From positions 124,533-188,532 of the forward strand of contig WBMV01001233.1 of assembly GCA_013396655.1 (NCBI GenBank): a DNA stretch of 64,000 nucleotides, given 5' to 3'. The translations under genes and the position numbers were made by a program. Shown here one piece after another: positions 1-13,868 of this stretch (positions are counted from its first letter, which is position 1; each line of letters opens with the position of its first letter). The notes beneath the pieces are model-generated. The model ran no database searches, was not told the DNA's origin, and was given only the letters and a program-made list of their open reading frames with translations. This DNA is from Campylorhamphus procurvoides. Taxonomy: Eukaryota > Chordata > Aves > Passeriformes > Dendrocolaptidae.

Positions 1-570
1 ATGTTTCCTAGCAGCCCCATTTTCTTTATTGCCTTTTAGTACATGTCAAAGTTTTGCTGGCACATGAATGGCTACAGGACCATCAACCAGGCATCTGTGA
101 TGGGCTACTGCTATTTGCAGTATAAATATTCCTTCTCTGTGTCAGAGTTCTCAATGGAAATTGGCTATTTGCTCCTTGCTTGTTATGCCTCTATCAGAAC
201 TTGAAGGTATGTGTTCCTCAATTTCCTGTCAGATTTGAAAATGCCTAAATCATAAGAAACACTCATTAAATACAAGTTTTGTCTGATGTTGTTTCAATTA
301 AGCTCAGTGATTAATGATAAACTAGAATCCTTTATAAAACTCTAGACAAAAATTAACAGGAGGAATCTAATATTCTAGTATTAATGGGGGGAAAAAAACC
401 AAACCTCTCTATGTGCCATTATTCTAAAATGTTTAACCTTATGTTTTGCTCAATCCAGTAAGGGAATAAAGATAAATACAAGAACCAGTGACAGAGCAGA
501 TTACACTGAATTACACTGCAGAAGTAGATACCCCCACAAACTCCAGCATGGAAGACAAATCTGCTTGAAG
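1..570. other. AT-rich sequence, no feature recognised
   Basis: No open reading frame of note, no repeat family and no splice-flanked exon candidate is visible. It ends where the octamer-like tail of a minus-strand CR1 begins. Confidence 0.6.
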
Positions 571-1070
571 ATCATAGGCTAATTTGGGTTGTAAAGGATC
601 TTTAAAGGTCATCAACTCCCCTGCAATGGGCAGGGACATCTTCACCTAGATCAGGTTGCTCAGAGCCCCATCCTACCTGATCATGAATATTTCCAAGGAT
701 GGGGCATTCACCACCTCTTTGGGAAACACATGCCAGTGTTTTAACACCTTCACTGTAAAAAATTCTTCCTTATATGTAATCTAAACTTATGCTCTTTTAA
801 TTTATAATCATTACCTCTTCTCCTATCACAACATTCCTTGCTTTAGCCTATTCCCATCTTTCTTATAGGCCCCCTTGAAATACTAAAAGGTCACAATGAG
901 GTCTCCCCAGAGTTTTGTGTCTTTAGGCTGAGCAACCTCAAGTCTATCAGCCTTCACAGGAGAAGTGCTCTAGCTCTTTGATCGTCTTTGTGGCCTGCCT
1001 CTAGATCCTATAGTCAATACACTGCTACTGTTCTTTTATGTTGTACTAGGTACCGCAGGTCAGGCTCTAT
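571..1070 (-). mobile_element. CR1 LINE fragment, 3' UTR
   Basis: A 3' portion of a CR1 non-LTR retrotransposon, whose sense strand is the minus strand. On the plus strand the block runs in the usual avian order: the stretch corresponding to GGGTTGTAAAGGATCTTTAA, then the GGGCAGGGACATCTTCACC block, the CAGGTTGCTCAGAGCCCC block, and a stretch corresponding to the 'cacctctttgggaaaca' region. It fades near 1070. The left edge keeps only one degenerate octamer. There are many point differences from the CR1 pattern, so this is an old, 5'-truncated copy with no coding capacity. Confidence 0.9.
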
Positions 1071-4000
1071 TTTTCTTATTCAGGGATTGTTGTAGAGAAT
1101 GTGTATTGTAAGTGGGCCAGATAAAAAAATGCTGAAAAAGATATAGATATGAAGGCAAACGATCAAACCACACCAGAATAGAGGCCTGGTCTTGGCAGAC
1201 ATGCAGTGTGAGACAGGCCACGGTGGTATTTTGGCAGAGGGTTGGGTCCAGTTAAACTCTGTTTATACTTAAATGGCTCCCTACATATAGGCTGTTAATG
1301 ACAAAGTGGTTGCCACAGCGACAGCAACATCCAATTGCCAGACACCGTAAGAATTTCAGCCAACTATATCCTTTCCATGAGTGATGTGAAGCAGAGAGGT
1401 CATGCACACATCAAATATATCTGTGACTAAATGTGGTTTGGCAGCCAAGTCTAGTTAATCTCCATGCTTTCAATTCATTTTCAAACCGCAACGAGTGCAT
1501 AAAATAGGAGCAACCACTTAATATTTGGCAGAGCCCATAACAAAAGTGAATCCATGTAAGCAGTGGACAGTACATGGCAGCAGAAAGAGAAGATATTAAT
1601 GACACAATAGCTACATATGTTTTTAAAAAAAACAAGTAAATTCAAAAAACCTCCAAGATTTTAAAAACTCATTATATTTAGACAGAAATAGCAGCCATTC
1701 CCATCTTGCCAACTAAACTTTCCCTGACAATAGTTTTTCTTGTCCAGATTTATATCAATATTAATACTCATTAGTTTGATAAACTTGTGAATTCCAGGCT
1801 ATTTAAACCAGATTTCACTGAAATAGTACATACTAGCCAACAAAAGAGTCTTTGCAAAGCAGTGAAAATATTCAATAGCTTTTGTTACCCCTATATTCCT
1901 ATGGACTTCCCCCCCTCCCTTTTCAGCTTCTCCTTCAAAATATCCTTTGGCTTTTTTTTCCCCCTCGTCTGTCTTTTATTAAGATTTTGTTTTTCAGAGC
2001 TTCAGTTTTAGTTCTCTCTGCATTAGCACCCTATTAAGTTATATGTCATCTACCACAATGATGACTCACAAATCTCTTTCCTCAGCACTGATTTAATTTT
2101 CATCCTCTATTTCCTCATACATTATCAGGATTGCCTTTTTATTTGTCAATACTCAGCATTTGAAAACCTGAGTTTTTTTGGGTTTTTTTATTCACAACCA
2201 TACATCATTTCCTTTTTCCATGGTCTGTTCATACTAACATATAACCATTTGGTCCATTCTATTATCCATTTCTTCCTCCTCTTATACCTCCTTAAGGCTC
2301 AGCTGGCTCCTTTTCTTAGCAACACACATTGGTAAGAATTCTTCCTTTAGACATCCTCATATTTCAGTGTCTTCGCAGTAATAATCACAGCTATTATGTG
2401 AGAAAATGCTCTTTGGAAAATGTTTTAAATTTATGTATGATATTCTATATATGATTAAATTTCTAATGTTGTTTTAAATAATAGATAGCAGGTAGTATAT
2501 ATGTTTAGTGAATCAATATAAATTTTTGAGTAGGTATAAGTGTTGGATGGTTCATCCTGACCCCAAGGTATCTTTTCATCAAATATGCCATTTTATTTTA
2601 TCTCCCTCCCTTCCTGTTCTTTCACAACTGTGACTAAAGCTTTTAATTTGGAAGGAACAGAGACTCTTCTTTTTTTCTTTGTTTTTTTCTTTTTAAGGTC
2701 TGAGTTCTTTAGCATATCACCTCCCATAATACATTTAAGTTTCATATGTTGGTTGAAAAAAGAAAAAAGAATTTAGCTTAGTGGATTCAGGGAGGATAAG
2801 CAGAAGAATAAAAAAATAACATTGAAGAGCTTCTTTTATATTACAAGCTTGACAAAGAATGCTTTGTTTTGATGATCTTTAGCAAATAGATTTTTACATT
2901 TTCAGAAGAAGTTAATATTTCTAATCCAGCAGCACTTTTGCCCAATGGGATCTCATATAATTTTTGGATGTTGCACATATAGAAAGAAACAAGCACTAAT
3001 TCACACTGCAGTTTTAATAACTGTAAAGAGCTGTAACTCACCTACTCTTAGAAAAGCTTAAATACTGTGCAAAATATATAACCTTACCCTTATTCTGGAT
3101 TTGATCATCATTCAGAGTCTATAATTTCTACATTTATAACACATGCTACATTTGCAACAATTGTAAGAAAAATTTTCTTCTTTCATACAGCTAGATTCAC
3201 CAAGTACTTTGTTTATGACAGCTGGTCTTCTTTGGCCCTGGCACTCTTGCTGTATTGCCATGCTTTATTATTATTTTTTTTTTCTTCACAGTACTACTTA
3301 GATAGAGGCTTATTTTGACTTCTTGTTCCCCAACCGACTGGAAACAAAATACCCATTTCGCATTGAGGGAATGGGTAGTTTGCCATAGGGGATCAAAGTG
3401 TTCACACTTACCTTGGTTGTGAAAATGAAGCCAGCCTTTATTGCTCTCTCATTAGCTTGTGTTTCCATCTGTTGTTCACTGAAATGTCTGTACATGTCCT
3501 CTGAGACAGTTTATTATAATGTGTAACAAAAATAATTTTTAGGAGACACATGAAAACCTTGGCAACAGATAGGAAGTGGACCTAATAAAACCCTTAATAA
3601 CCTAGACTGTCACATGGTATACAGTGCTATCAAATAGTTTACTTGTGTAAAATTGTTGATCTAGTGCATCTCTTTCTCTCTTACTCTATTCTTGCAAATG
3701 TCATAATTTTGTGAAATGCGGTTACTCCACACTCCTTTTATTCATTATAATTGTAACAACAATATTAAAAAAATGTTGTGACGTTCTGAGTCTCGTTGTT
3801 TAACAAATTTCAGACTATGAAAGAAGATATGATTCGCTTTCATAATCTTGGCACCACTGTAGTTTAGAAGGCAGCAAGTATGCAATTTCTTTAGTAGGAA
3901 AACAAAATAACTATTCTTTAGGAAAAAAAATCATTAACATTTGTTCATCTTAAAACGTGAATGATTCACATTTTATCTTAAAATATCATAATATGATAAT

Positions 4001-5613
4001 AAACATGCTATATAGACTATTGGATGTTTCCTACTATGTAAAACATTGTGGAACAATACCATTACATGAAGCATTTTTGCTTCCTCAAAATACAACATTT
4101 GCCATCTCAAATTGAAATGATAAAAAAATTTGCTTTGATAATGTTATTTCCTGATGCATTCAAAATGGGTATGTTCCTGCAAAATATATTTTCTGATATA
4201 TTTCATTAAAAATGTGGATTATTGTGTACCTATTTAATAAACAATAATTAATAAAAATAGATTAAATAATAATTAAAAATATGACACATAATTTATTAAA
4301 ATTTGGTATCATCTTAGATAATCAATTTGGAGAAAATTTTCATTTTCTTGAGCTGAATATCCATATACATATCTGTCTCACAAATAATGTTTTTAGATAA
4401 AGTTTTACAGAATAATTAGTGTGAAATTTAGTACTTCAGTTAAATACACCATTGATTCAGAACAGTGCTCATAGAGACACAGTCTGAAGTATCTCATCAG
4501 CTGCAAATTTGATTTTTAAATTACAGAGTTGATATTGTTAAGGTCACCATCTTGAAACAGTAATTGTTTACATTGTAGAACTATGTTCTGAAACAAACTA
4601 GATTCTTTCATTTTTGTTTAGTCATTTGTTTCATAAAAAAACTTTACACATTAAGAACTTCAGCAAGTTCATAAAGAGGAAAAAGAACACATTTGGATGA
4701 ACACAAATTTACATATATGAAGCATAAACCTATATACACAGAGGTATATATACATGTATTCTTTTGCTATTTTAAAGCTAGCGTACAATGCAATTAAATT
4801 AAATTTCTCAGCCATTTCTGTTATCGTACTGTAGCTATCTCAGTCTTTTCTAGTTTTTTTGAGTTTTTTTTAACCTGGGTGTTGTGAGTTTAAATGGGAC
4901 ATTTTTATTTGATTCTTTCTTCTTAATTTGTGAGTAAAGTAATCTGAAATAAAAAAAAAATAGCTATCTTAGCTTGGCTATTGAAAAAGAGGGAGAGAAA
5001 AGAGGTTGCATTAGTAAGAGCCAACCATTTATTTTCAAGGTAAATTGCAAGCATTCAGAGATGAAAATATTCCCATGAGACTGTCACCTCTACAAAGAGT
5101 GCAGTTCAGGCTGGTAGATTTCATGACATTATGCTACATTCTATGAAGTCACATGCCAAAAATATATCATGCCCAATTAATTCAGTGTTTTGTAGATACA
5201 GTAATTCGGAAATGCTTATGACAACAACTCCTGGCCAGGACATTCAGAAACATGTTTTTGTCAATACGGCTTGCAGAATTTGTCCCAAAAACTAGACCAC
5301 AAGATGACATATGATGAAATAAAATTTCTACAGGTGACCTTATGCCATTGTATTTTGCCTTCAAAACTCTTATTTTCTTCATTGAAAAGAGTATTAGAAG
5401 TATTACAAGTATTAGTCCTAATTTATGTAACATTTCAGAGCTATAATAGTCTGTTTTAAATGTCTAAAGAGCATGAGAGCATGTGAGAAGTGAAGATTGT
5501 ATCAGAACTTTGTGATTCTGAACATACACTTTCATACATCCTTTTTGCATAGCTTTTCATGAAATGCATCCTCTATTCCTCCCTCCCCTTCATGCTAGCC
5601 CTCTTTTTATCTT
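1071..5613. other. AT-rich gene-free stretch
   Basis: Scattered T- and A-homopolymers, with an especially AT-rich island at about 4190-4310 made of repeated AATAAT/TTAATAAA-like strings. Reading frames are at most 83 codons and none resembles a protein I recognise. Nothing else supportable was seen. Confidence 0.6.
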
Positions 5614-5680
5614 CTTTTTTTTTGTTGTTTTTTATGTGTTTTTTTGTTTGTTTCCTTGTTTGTTTGTTTTTTTTTTTAAT
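5614..5680. repeat. T/G-rich simple sequence
   Basis: Irregular runs of T broken by TTTG units, including GTTTGTTTG. It lies immediately beyond the 3' octamers of the adjacent minus-strand CR1. CR1 elements do not carry a poly(A) tail, so this A/C-rich strand is more likely the pre-existing target or later slippage than part of the element. Confidence 0.7.
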
Positions 5681-5688
5681 TTTCAATT

Positions 5689-5819
5689 CATAGAATCATA
5701 GAATGGTTTGGGTTGAAGGGACCTTAAAGATCATCTAGTTCTAACCTCTCTGTGATGGGCAGGGACATCTTTCACTTGACCAGGCTGCTTAGAGCCCCAT
5801 TCAACCTGGCCTTGAATAG
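5689..5819 (-). mobile_element. CR1 LINE 3' terminus
   Basis: Short, severely 5'-truncated CR1. It begins (element 3' end) with two good tail octamers, seen on the plus strand as CATAGAATCATAGAATGG. These are followed by the GAAGGGACCTTAAAGATCATC block and the GGGCAGGGACATCTTTCAC and CCTGGCCTTGAATAG blocks. It stops abruptly at 5819, as expected of reverse transcription that ended early. It is better preserved than the copy at 571-1070. Confidence 0.94.
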
Positions 5820-7055
5820 TTTATACCAGATCACTACTCTGACCTAGTTTACGATGCAGCACAAAGGTTTTGTTTGATTTTTTTTCTAGTAGAATGCAGT
5901 GTCAAACCAAGGGACAGTGGGCAATGAACAGCTAAGGAGAGGTTTGTGATGTACTGATAGAAAGAGATACAGAATTGTGTCATGAAAAAATGCTAGTCTT
6001 GACTTTGGGGAGTTTAATAAACATTTCAAACAATTTTCTATCCCAAATCTTTATTAAAAATAGGCTGACTTGAAAAAAATGCAGAATATGATCAAGATTT
6101 TAGTTCTACATGTTGCTTAATTCCACAAACTACACATCAGCAATTTTTTTTACAAATATTAGACTTGCAAAGCAGAACTCTGAACCTTCTGTAGAGTCTG
6201 AACTGCTACATGAAAGAACTTTTCAGTTTACAGCATACATGAGAAGCACAGGAATGAAGATGTGAAATAGCAAGAATTTCCATGGCACCTACTTTAATTT
6301 CTTGTTAATTCATATCAATTAACATCATTGCTTGCCGAGAATACAAATAACTGTAATTTGTTCATAAAGTAATATATTCCTTTGTGAATCCAGTTTGTAC
6401 CTTTGACTGCTCTGCATTCTATTATATTTCCACTCTAACTTGCAAACAAGGCTTCATTTTGTCACCATTTCATTTGATGTAATTCCTCCTTTGTCTTTTA
6501 CTCATGGAATTAGTCACTTGAAATTCCCCTGGGAATTGCATCCCTTGCTCTGCTGCCCACTGTGCAAGAACACCTGTGTTGCCAAGAAAATAATGGTATT
6601 CAAGGGCAATTTTCAGGATGGTGGGGCTCTGGTCAGTTAGAATAAATTGGAAAAGGGAAAGAAAACTAAATCCAACAAAATTGTATTTTAGCCAGTTTAA
6701 AGAGATGTTTATGCAAGCAACACAGGTTGGAACACATAAAAAGTTGAACATATGATTTTTTTTTTTAACTTTTGATTCAGAAGTAGAATTAACTATTTGT
6801 CTGAACTCATTTTTTCACCTTGCTCATTCTTTCTGAGTGCACAGAAGGAATGGAAGAAAGCTTATATTATCAAGGACCTGAGAGGGTTGGAATGTTATTG
6901 TTTTTATTTATGGTCAGCAGGCATCTTTCGTTTTACAAAGGCAGGTACAGACCTAAAAATGGCTTCAAATAAACATTGAGATTTGACCATGAATTAGAGA
7001 TATGGTAAATCAGCAGTAATCATGTGATAAATACAAATTGTCTTTCTAAAAAAAC
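5820..7055. other. AT-rich gene-free stretch
   Basis: No repeat family recognised. Opposite-strand reading frames of 66 and 93 codons at 6440-6751 overlap each other and show no family resemblance; they look like chance frames. Confidence 0.55.
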
Positions 7056-7127
7056 ACCAACCAACCAACCAACTCAAACCAACCCAACCCAACCCAACCC
7101 AACCCCCTACTTTTTTTTTTTTTTTTT
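7056..7127. repeat. (CCAA)n / (AACCC)n microsatellite plus poly-T
   Basis: Four CCAA units are followed by several AACCC units and then a 17-18 T run. The pentamer is AACCC, not the vertebrate telomere unit TTAGGG/CCCTAA, so this is a local slippage tract. Confidence 0.9.
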
Positions 7128-8418
7128 AAATCTCAGTAGACATTATTTTCATTTAGGTAAGACATATATAGATAAATTGTGCCACTTTCAAGACCTTAAA
7201 AGTCTCATTCCAATTTCTCTTTATGGTTTTAACAGGACAAAATTTAGCCATCACTGATGATCCAGAGAAAACTAAGTACCACTTGGTTAAAAAACTAATT
7301 AGCTATAAACAAAGTTATGAGTTAACATATTTCTACAACTGAAACTAATATTTATAACTCAGCATCATCAGAATTCAGAGAAAAAATATTAATGACTTTG
7401 AGAGATTATTCATATGCCAATATACAGAGAGTACTCATCAGTTTTTATGGTTGTAGATCCCTCAGCAGTATTTGAAATTGTGATTGCTAGCTCATTTCAG
7501 AGATATGGCAAGTGCAAAGAACAACATTAGTATTATTTGAATTTTTTTTGTCATTATTTGTGTTCACACTGTGGGAAAAATGTATAATTTTCTCTGTGCC
7601 TTACAATTTTGGTTCTCTCATCCTGCAGCCATGGTACAATATAGTTCCTTCCCAAAGGCTCTTTTCCAATGACTCTCAGAGGCTGTTTTCCAAAAGGAAG
7701 TGCATGTGTACCTTTAATACATATCTTCAGTAAGACATAAAACTGAGAAGTGTTTCAGCCCAGGTCCATGTTGCATACCATGGTGTATATATGGGTTCCA
7801 ATGTAAATTCAACTAATGCTTTGAGGTTTCTCTGATCTCTATTTTCCCATCTCTTGACTATCCAGTGCATACAGACCTTAATTTGAAGTGGGTTTCTATG
7901 TTGACTTGAACTGCGTTATGGACTCCATTCAATATTTCTGTTCAGAAAGAAATGTGAAATTGACAGAAAAAAACATGTTTATCATTACTCGACCTTTTAT
8001 CAGGCTGGGAGGAAGTGGTTCCTGAATGGGGAATAAGTGAATTAAATTCAACCTGAGAAATACAGAAATGGAGAGAAGATATTTGTAAATCTCACACTGA
8101 TAGTGAAATATTCTTTCAGGTACCAAATCATGATTAGACAGTTTAGTGTTTTTTTGTTTTTTTTTTCAAAATACACCTGCTTTCCTTGGTGATCATAACA
8201 TCCTTCACATTCCACCATTTCTATCTGGCTACAAGTCTTCATCCTAGTCAGCAATATACCTCCAACCCATCCAGCTTCCACCAGTCCAGTATATCTTCCT
8301 AGCAACATAACTACAAATAGCACTGAGTGCTTTTCCCCTATTCTCTGATTTATGCTTTAAGTCAAATTATAAACGTTCTTACTGCCATGATTCTGAGACA
8401 AAGACTGCAGAAACACAA
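7128..8418. other. AT-rich gene-free stretch
   Basis: Nothing recognised. Reading frames up to 91 codons have no resemblance to known families and no consistent splice context. Confidence 0.55.
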
Positions 8419-8645
8419 AATAATTGAGACTAGAAGGGACTTCTGGAGAATCATCTGGTTTAATCTCCTATTCCAAATGGTCCTCTAGAACTGTGTGCCC
8501 AGGACCATATCCAGATGCCTTTCCAATACCTCCAAGGAGGGAGATTCCACTAACTTCTCAGTCAACCTGTGCCTGTGCTCAGTCACCCTCACAGTGAGAA
8601 AGGTGTTTACTGATACCCAGACAGAACCATCTCTGTTTCTTTATG
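8419..8645 (-). mobile_element. CR1 LINE 3' UTR fragment
   Basis: A CR1 subfamily variant with sense on the minus strand. The plus strand shows the order 'gagactagaagggacttctgg', then 'gcccaggaccatatccagat', then 'cctccaaggagggagattcc' and 'gtcaccctcacagtgagaaa'. This is the characteristic tail-proximal region of CR1. The terminal octamers are degraded ('aaataattgag'). Old copy, non-coding. Confidence 0.85.
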
Positions 8646-10554
8646 TAAGGCATCACAAGTACCAAATAAAGAGAAATAAACCCCTTCCCAAATATGTAAG
8701 ATATGCTTTTTTTTTGCAATATACCTCTGTAAGTGGTTGGTTTTCACCACCAAAAGGATGTGTTGCTAACTCATGTCTGAGTCAGTAGCCCACCAGAACA
8801 TCTATGCTCTCTTTTTCCAGAGACTGATCTCTAAGTCAGTGCTTAACCTGTACTGTTGCAAGTTATTCTGTCTTACCTGCAGGAATTAAAATTTTTGTTT
8901 TCTTGATCAAGAAAAATGAAGGAAAATTAAAAAAATCTGAAACAATGGGAAAGTAAACTGAAAAATAAAGAAAAATACAAAACAAATAAAAGAGCAAATG
9001 AGGAGTTAAGCTACCTAATATATGTGCTAATGAAAACAGAGATTAAAAATTAAAAATATGTGGAATGATATTAAGAAAGGAAAATAAATACTTGACTGTA
9101 TTCTGTCTAGACTCTAGGCTGTCTAGACTGGATCTCCTGTTCTGGAAAGACACACATAAAAAAAAAAAAAAAGGTGAAAAAAAGGAAATCTTATTGTCAT
9201 TCTACTACTGAAAGTGACAGAATATACAAAAGTAACAAACCATGGAGAAGTCATATTGCAATAAAGGAAAAGGCCAAGGTGAAAGACTGGGCAAATACAA
9301 TTGGAAGGAAAAGATGAGAAAAACTTTAGGAAAGGTGGATTTGGCATTCAGATTACTGCCATATAACGGGTTTGACCTTTAAATTACTGAATTTGCATTT
9401 TTCTTATCTCTCCATTGTACTTATTTTTAAGAGAAATTTTACATTTTAAAACATGCATCCATCAAAACGACTTATGAATCTAAAGAAAAACAACTGCCCG
9501 TGTTAAAAACGTATTTTTCCAAAGTTGTACATTGTAACTGCCAACAAGGAGTTACATGGTGCTGGTATTAGTTGTGGATGTTTCTGAATTGAGATTTCTG
9601 AGAACAACAATTTAGATCTCAGTCAATATGGTCCTTATTAAATTACACTATATATATTCTGAATCCTTGCTATTACATTTGGTTAGTCCAAATGTTGGGA
9701 AAGCTAGCAAGACAGATGATATTTAGATTTTATATGCACTGATGATATACATGATTTTTTTTTGATTTTTTTTTTTTAGTTTGTTTGGTTTGGTAAATGC
9801 AGAGATTAGGAATGCAGCCAGGTAATTTTTTAAAATATTTTTCAATGTTTTTTCTTCTCTTTCCTCTTCTAAATACCACAGAACAAATACTAAATAATAA
9901 TAATAATAAAATAAAAGCAATATAGAAAATCCTTGTACATTTGGAGGAAAATAACCATGTTAAGAATATATTATGGTTAAGCAATCTGACATTTGTAGCA
10001 ACCAAGCTTATGAACCTGCCAGCCTGTAAGTTACAACCTGGTTTGAACTTTACATTACCTTGAAGTATTTCTCAGAGAACACGGTACTGGTTCTGTACAT
10101 TGGGGGCTGGGTCATAATAAAGTATACTCATGAAACATTATGCAGTATTGTGTTTCTGTCTAGAAGAGTCTATAAAAATTACTTATTTCAAAGAACATTG
10201 CAAACATACTTAAATAACAGTATAGTTTCAAAGAATGAACAGTTGTTGAAAATTTTCTGGAAAAATCAAAGGCTGACCAAGGTTACAATTAAATTAATTT
10301 AGACTCAGTGCCTGAACTGAAGCTTTGAAAGTTCACACTGTACATATATAGCTAGGTAATTTCTTTTCTACTTTTATATGTTAGCAATCAGACTAATGTA
10401 AGAATTGCTCAATTTATTTTTTTCTATCTTGGTTGCTTTAAGTTAGATGCCAAGTGTTTCATTTTGCACTCAAGGAAAAAAAAAGTGAACTTGGCAAATA
10501 GACATTTTGGTAGTTCCCGTTGCCTTTTTTTTTTCTTTTTTTTTTTTAGCATTT
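8646..10554. other. AT-rich gene-free stretch with homopolymers
   Basis: Contains an A run at 9158-9172, T-rich blocks at about 9750-9780 and 10526-10548, and a short (AAT)n at about 9894-9908. No gene or repeat family was recognised. Confidence 0.55.
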
Positions 10555-11383
10555 TGTTGGGTTCACCTCAACTGGTTTCCTGACGCCTTCCCAGATGCTC
10601 TGTCACTCCTCATTCTTGACAAAACAGTGGGAGAAATTAAGATGAAAAACTTAGGGGTTTAGTTTAACTCAGAAAGATAGCCTTCCACTTGGGCATGTCA
10701 TCACAAAAATGGACTTAACTTGGGGAAAATTTATTGCCAATTAAAAGTGTAAGACGATGAGAAACAAGGACAAAGGTAAAACAACACCTTGCCCCTGTCC
10801 TTTTCCCATACTTAACTTTGCTATTTCTTTCCCAACTCCTCTAACTCTTCCCCCATGGATAGTGTTAGCAGGATGGGGAATAGGGGATTAGAGTCAGTCC
10901 ATAACAGTCTCTCTCTGCTGCTCCTTATGTTTCATATGTTTTGCTTGCTCCAGAAAGGGCCCTTCCCACAGGCAGCAGACCTTCAGGAAATATCCAACTG
11001 CTTCAGCATGAGATACTTTGTGGTCTGCAAGGAAATAACTACTCTACTTTGGTCCTCTCCAGCGGTTGGAGAGGAATGACTGCTCCAGTGTCTGGAGCAC
11101 CTCCTTTTCCTTGTCTGACATTGGTGTCAACAGGGCTCTTTCTCACACATTTCCCCCCACTTCTCTTAGCCTTACAGTGTTATCCCATTTCTCAAATATG
11201 CTTTTCCTGGGACACCAGGGCCAGCACCTTGGCTGCGTGGCTCACCTGTATGCTGCAGTGGATTTGCTGGAGCTGCCTGGAACTGGCTGTGTCCAGTATG
11301 GGGCAGCTTCAGCCATTCCTCACACAGGTCACCCCTGCAGCCACCCATTACCAATACCTGTACATCTGCACACAATACAATCA
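10555..11383 (-). mobile_element. ERV LTR, family A, copy 1 (solo)
   Basis: LTR of an avian endogenous retrovirus, transcriptional sense on the minus strand. On the plus strand it starts TGTTGGGTTCACC and ends near ATACAATCA. In between are landmarks of a long avian LTR type known to me: an AATAAA signal read as TTTATT at 10730-10735, a run of imperfect 'cc-cag/ggctgcag-like' GC-rich units, and a core promoter block (11189-11206). The reverse complement of that block closely matches the 17-bp block at 39512-39528 in copy 3. No retroviral internal region is attached, so it is a solo LTR. I could not see a convincing target duplication. A 192-codon frame (10941-11519) lies inside it and runs antisense to the LTR; it is treated as fortuitous. 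Assignment to a class III (ERVL-like) family rests on copy 3's 5-bp duplication. Confidence 0.8.
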
Positions 11384-13868
11384 AATTAATGTGAAAAGAA
11401 GCTTATTAAAATCTAAGAATACAAGATACAATAGGATAAGACATTGGTACTATGATAACAGAGCAGGACAAAATTTGGAAGTACTGTCAGACTGGATGCT
11501 ATTGACCTCCAGAGATTAATTTCTTCTATGTTTTTGCATTTCTGATAAAATAGATCTAATGCAACAATGGCACCTGCAAAAGTAGCCAGTTAGAGGGTAA
11601 TTAATCAACAAATGGAAAGGATAAGATTCATTACCTTTATCAATACCTATTTAAAATGTAAAACCTCAAAAAGAAAACTAATCACACAGATTCTTTACGT
11701 ACTTTACAGGGTCAAAAAGCAATTATGAGATGGGATGACTCAACCCTCAAAGCTGACCCTTCTTGTTCTGTTGATTATGTGTAAGACCTTGATCAGAAAA
11801 GAGTCTTGCTAGTTTTAAGATCCCTATCAAGCCTCAATATCTATTCTGGTGGCGCTATCAATTCAGATTAATCCCAATTCAAATTTCCAATTCAGTGAAA
11901 CTGATTACTCATATTCTAATATACTTTATGACTATTACCAGGGCAAGATACACTGTTCATCTTGTTCTTTCTTTTCTCTTTGCCTATTTTTAGTTGTTTT
12001 ATTCACTTTGTTCAACTGTAAAGTATTTGATAAATTCTATCTTCCTTATAATTAATTGTGCTATTCTTATGTCAAGGACATATTAGTCCTTGATCAAGCT
12101 TGTGGAGTCTCCTAAATATACAAATAATACATTTTACTAAATCCCCATACATAGACTATGACAAATAAAAATGATAGATATTCCTTTCAAATTTTTCATC
12201 AGCAAGAAAACAACATTTCTCAGGTACTGTCCTTCATTTTTGGTGAAACTGAATGCTAATGTTGCAACTTCATCTTTTACTTATTTTTCACTATCATGAC
12301 AAAAGCATTATACTGCAGGTACCGTACAACTAAGGAAAAATTGTTTCTTGCATCCAGCATAAAAGCATAATTTTAGGAAGTTAAATTTCAGTCTTTCATG
12401 AGCTTTAAAAATTTTATTTAGTGAAAAATTCAACACTAATATACCTGACTTGTTTGTGACTTTAGATCTTGTGACTTTAGACCTTGTGAGTTTAGATCAT
12501 TTATAGTAATATAACTGCTTACAAGAATTGTGCTGGGAAACTCACTAGCAACTGGAAGAGGTTCATACATTTCCTTTCCTAACTTCTCTTTTGATCAAAA
12601 TATTTTCTGGCTGACCTTTATCTAGTTTTTATTTTATATTTTATTACAAGATGTTATTTTGCACAATCTAAGCTTGAGATAATATAGAATTAATATGTAT
12701 ATGTTTCTGATAAGAAGTCAATCTACAAATTTGATTGATAGAATGTTTTCCTGAGTACTGAACATTACTTTTTTTCCCCCCCCCAATTACTTTGTGTACT
12801 GCAAACTGCATTTAATATCTGATGCATTGAACAATACACGGATTAACTGTTACTTCAGTCAAAAGGTTTGGCAAAACTCTCTTTAAAATGCATCAAATCA
12901 CAAGCTTATATTATCCAACTTTGTGCAATGTAGATTTAGTGTGTATCTTTTTCAACTCCATTCACTCCATTACTTTATTCCTTAATTCTGTTTTGAAGGT
13001 GTTAAACATTTTTTTATAGGAAGTAACACAAATAAATAGGATGCTGTGTTAGTTATTCTTTGCCTTTATTAGTGAGAACAGTAAGGCAATCTGATGTAAT
13101 CTGCCTGGAGATCTTTCAGTGATTAAGGCAAGAAGTATTTATAAAGAAACAAGTTTTTCATAACAGCATAAGAATTAAGATTTCACAGCATGGTCTTTCT
13201 ACAGAAATGCCAAGAACTCATATGGATTATTATAACACAAATGAACTTTTAAGAAGCTATAATGATCTATACACTACAAGAATGTTTAAATGAAAATAGA
13301 AAATGAAATTCAAAAGCATTGCTTCATGAACATCAAAGCTAAGGATGCAGACAGGTTTAAAGATTTTGTGAGTTTATTAAACCTGAAATAAACTACCAAG
13401 TAATTTCTTTTACAATATCTATCATGTGGGTAAGTTGTTCTTCACAGATCCCAAGCATAATTAAGTGGATGAATAAGGACTCTACAGGCTTTTTCCCATC
13501 TGAAAATGTATTGTAAAGCCAGGTTTTTAACAAGCATATAGAGTTTGTCCCTAGTAGTTCCCCCTTTGGTGTAGAGAGCAGATGAGGTGAGGAACAAGGG
13601 ATCCCCTATTATAAAAGGGGTAGTTCTTATTACTCCAACAGAAAATTGCTCTTACTTTTGGTTCCAGGGTTGCTCTATTCTATACTATATTCTAATCTAT
13701 AGATGCTTAAATGACCTTAGCACCCAGAATCTGAAAATAGGACTCAGGAACTAAAAGCTTTTAAATGAGGATTTAGATATGCAAAGTATGTCTATAATGT
13801 ATTAGAATTAATTATGATCTTGCATGAGATCAGTTGCTGACACATGAGGTGTCTAATGTCATTCAAGT
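11384..13868. other. AT-rich gene-free stretch
   Basis: No family recognised apart from a small 15-bp tandem repeat (12454-12498, separate entry) and a C run at about 12775-12784. Frames do not exceed 68 codons. Confidence 0.55.
12454..12498. repeat. 15-bp tandem repeat, three units
   Basis: Three consecutive copies of TTGTGACTTTAGATC with one substitution each in units two and three. A small minisatellite in otherwise single-copy-like DNA. Confidence 0.88.

Noticed and set aside
7056..7106. Interstitial telomere-like repeat
   Set aside because: The unit is AACCC/CCAA, not TTAGGG/CCCTAA.
10941..11519. 192-codon plus-strand open frame, the longest in the window
   Set aside because: Most of it lies antisense inside a minus-strand ERV LTR, its composition follows the LTR's GC-rich units, and there is no recognisable domain.
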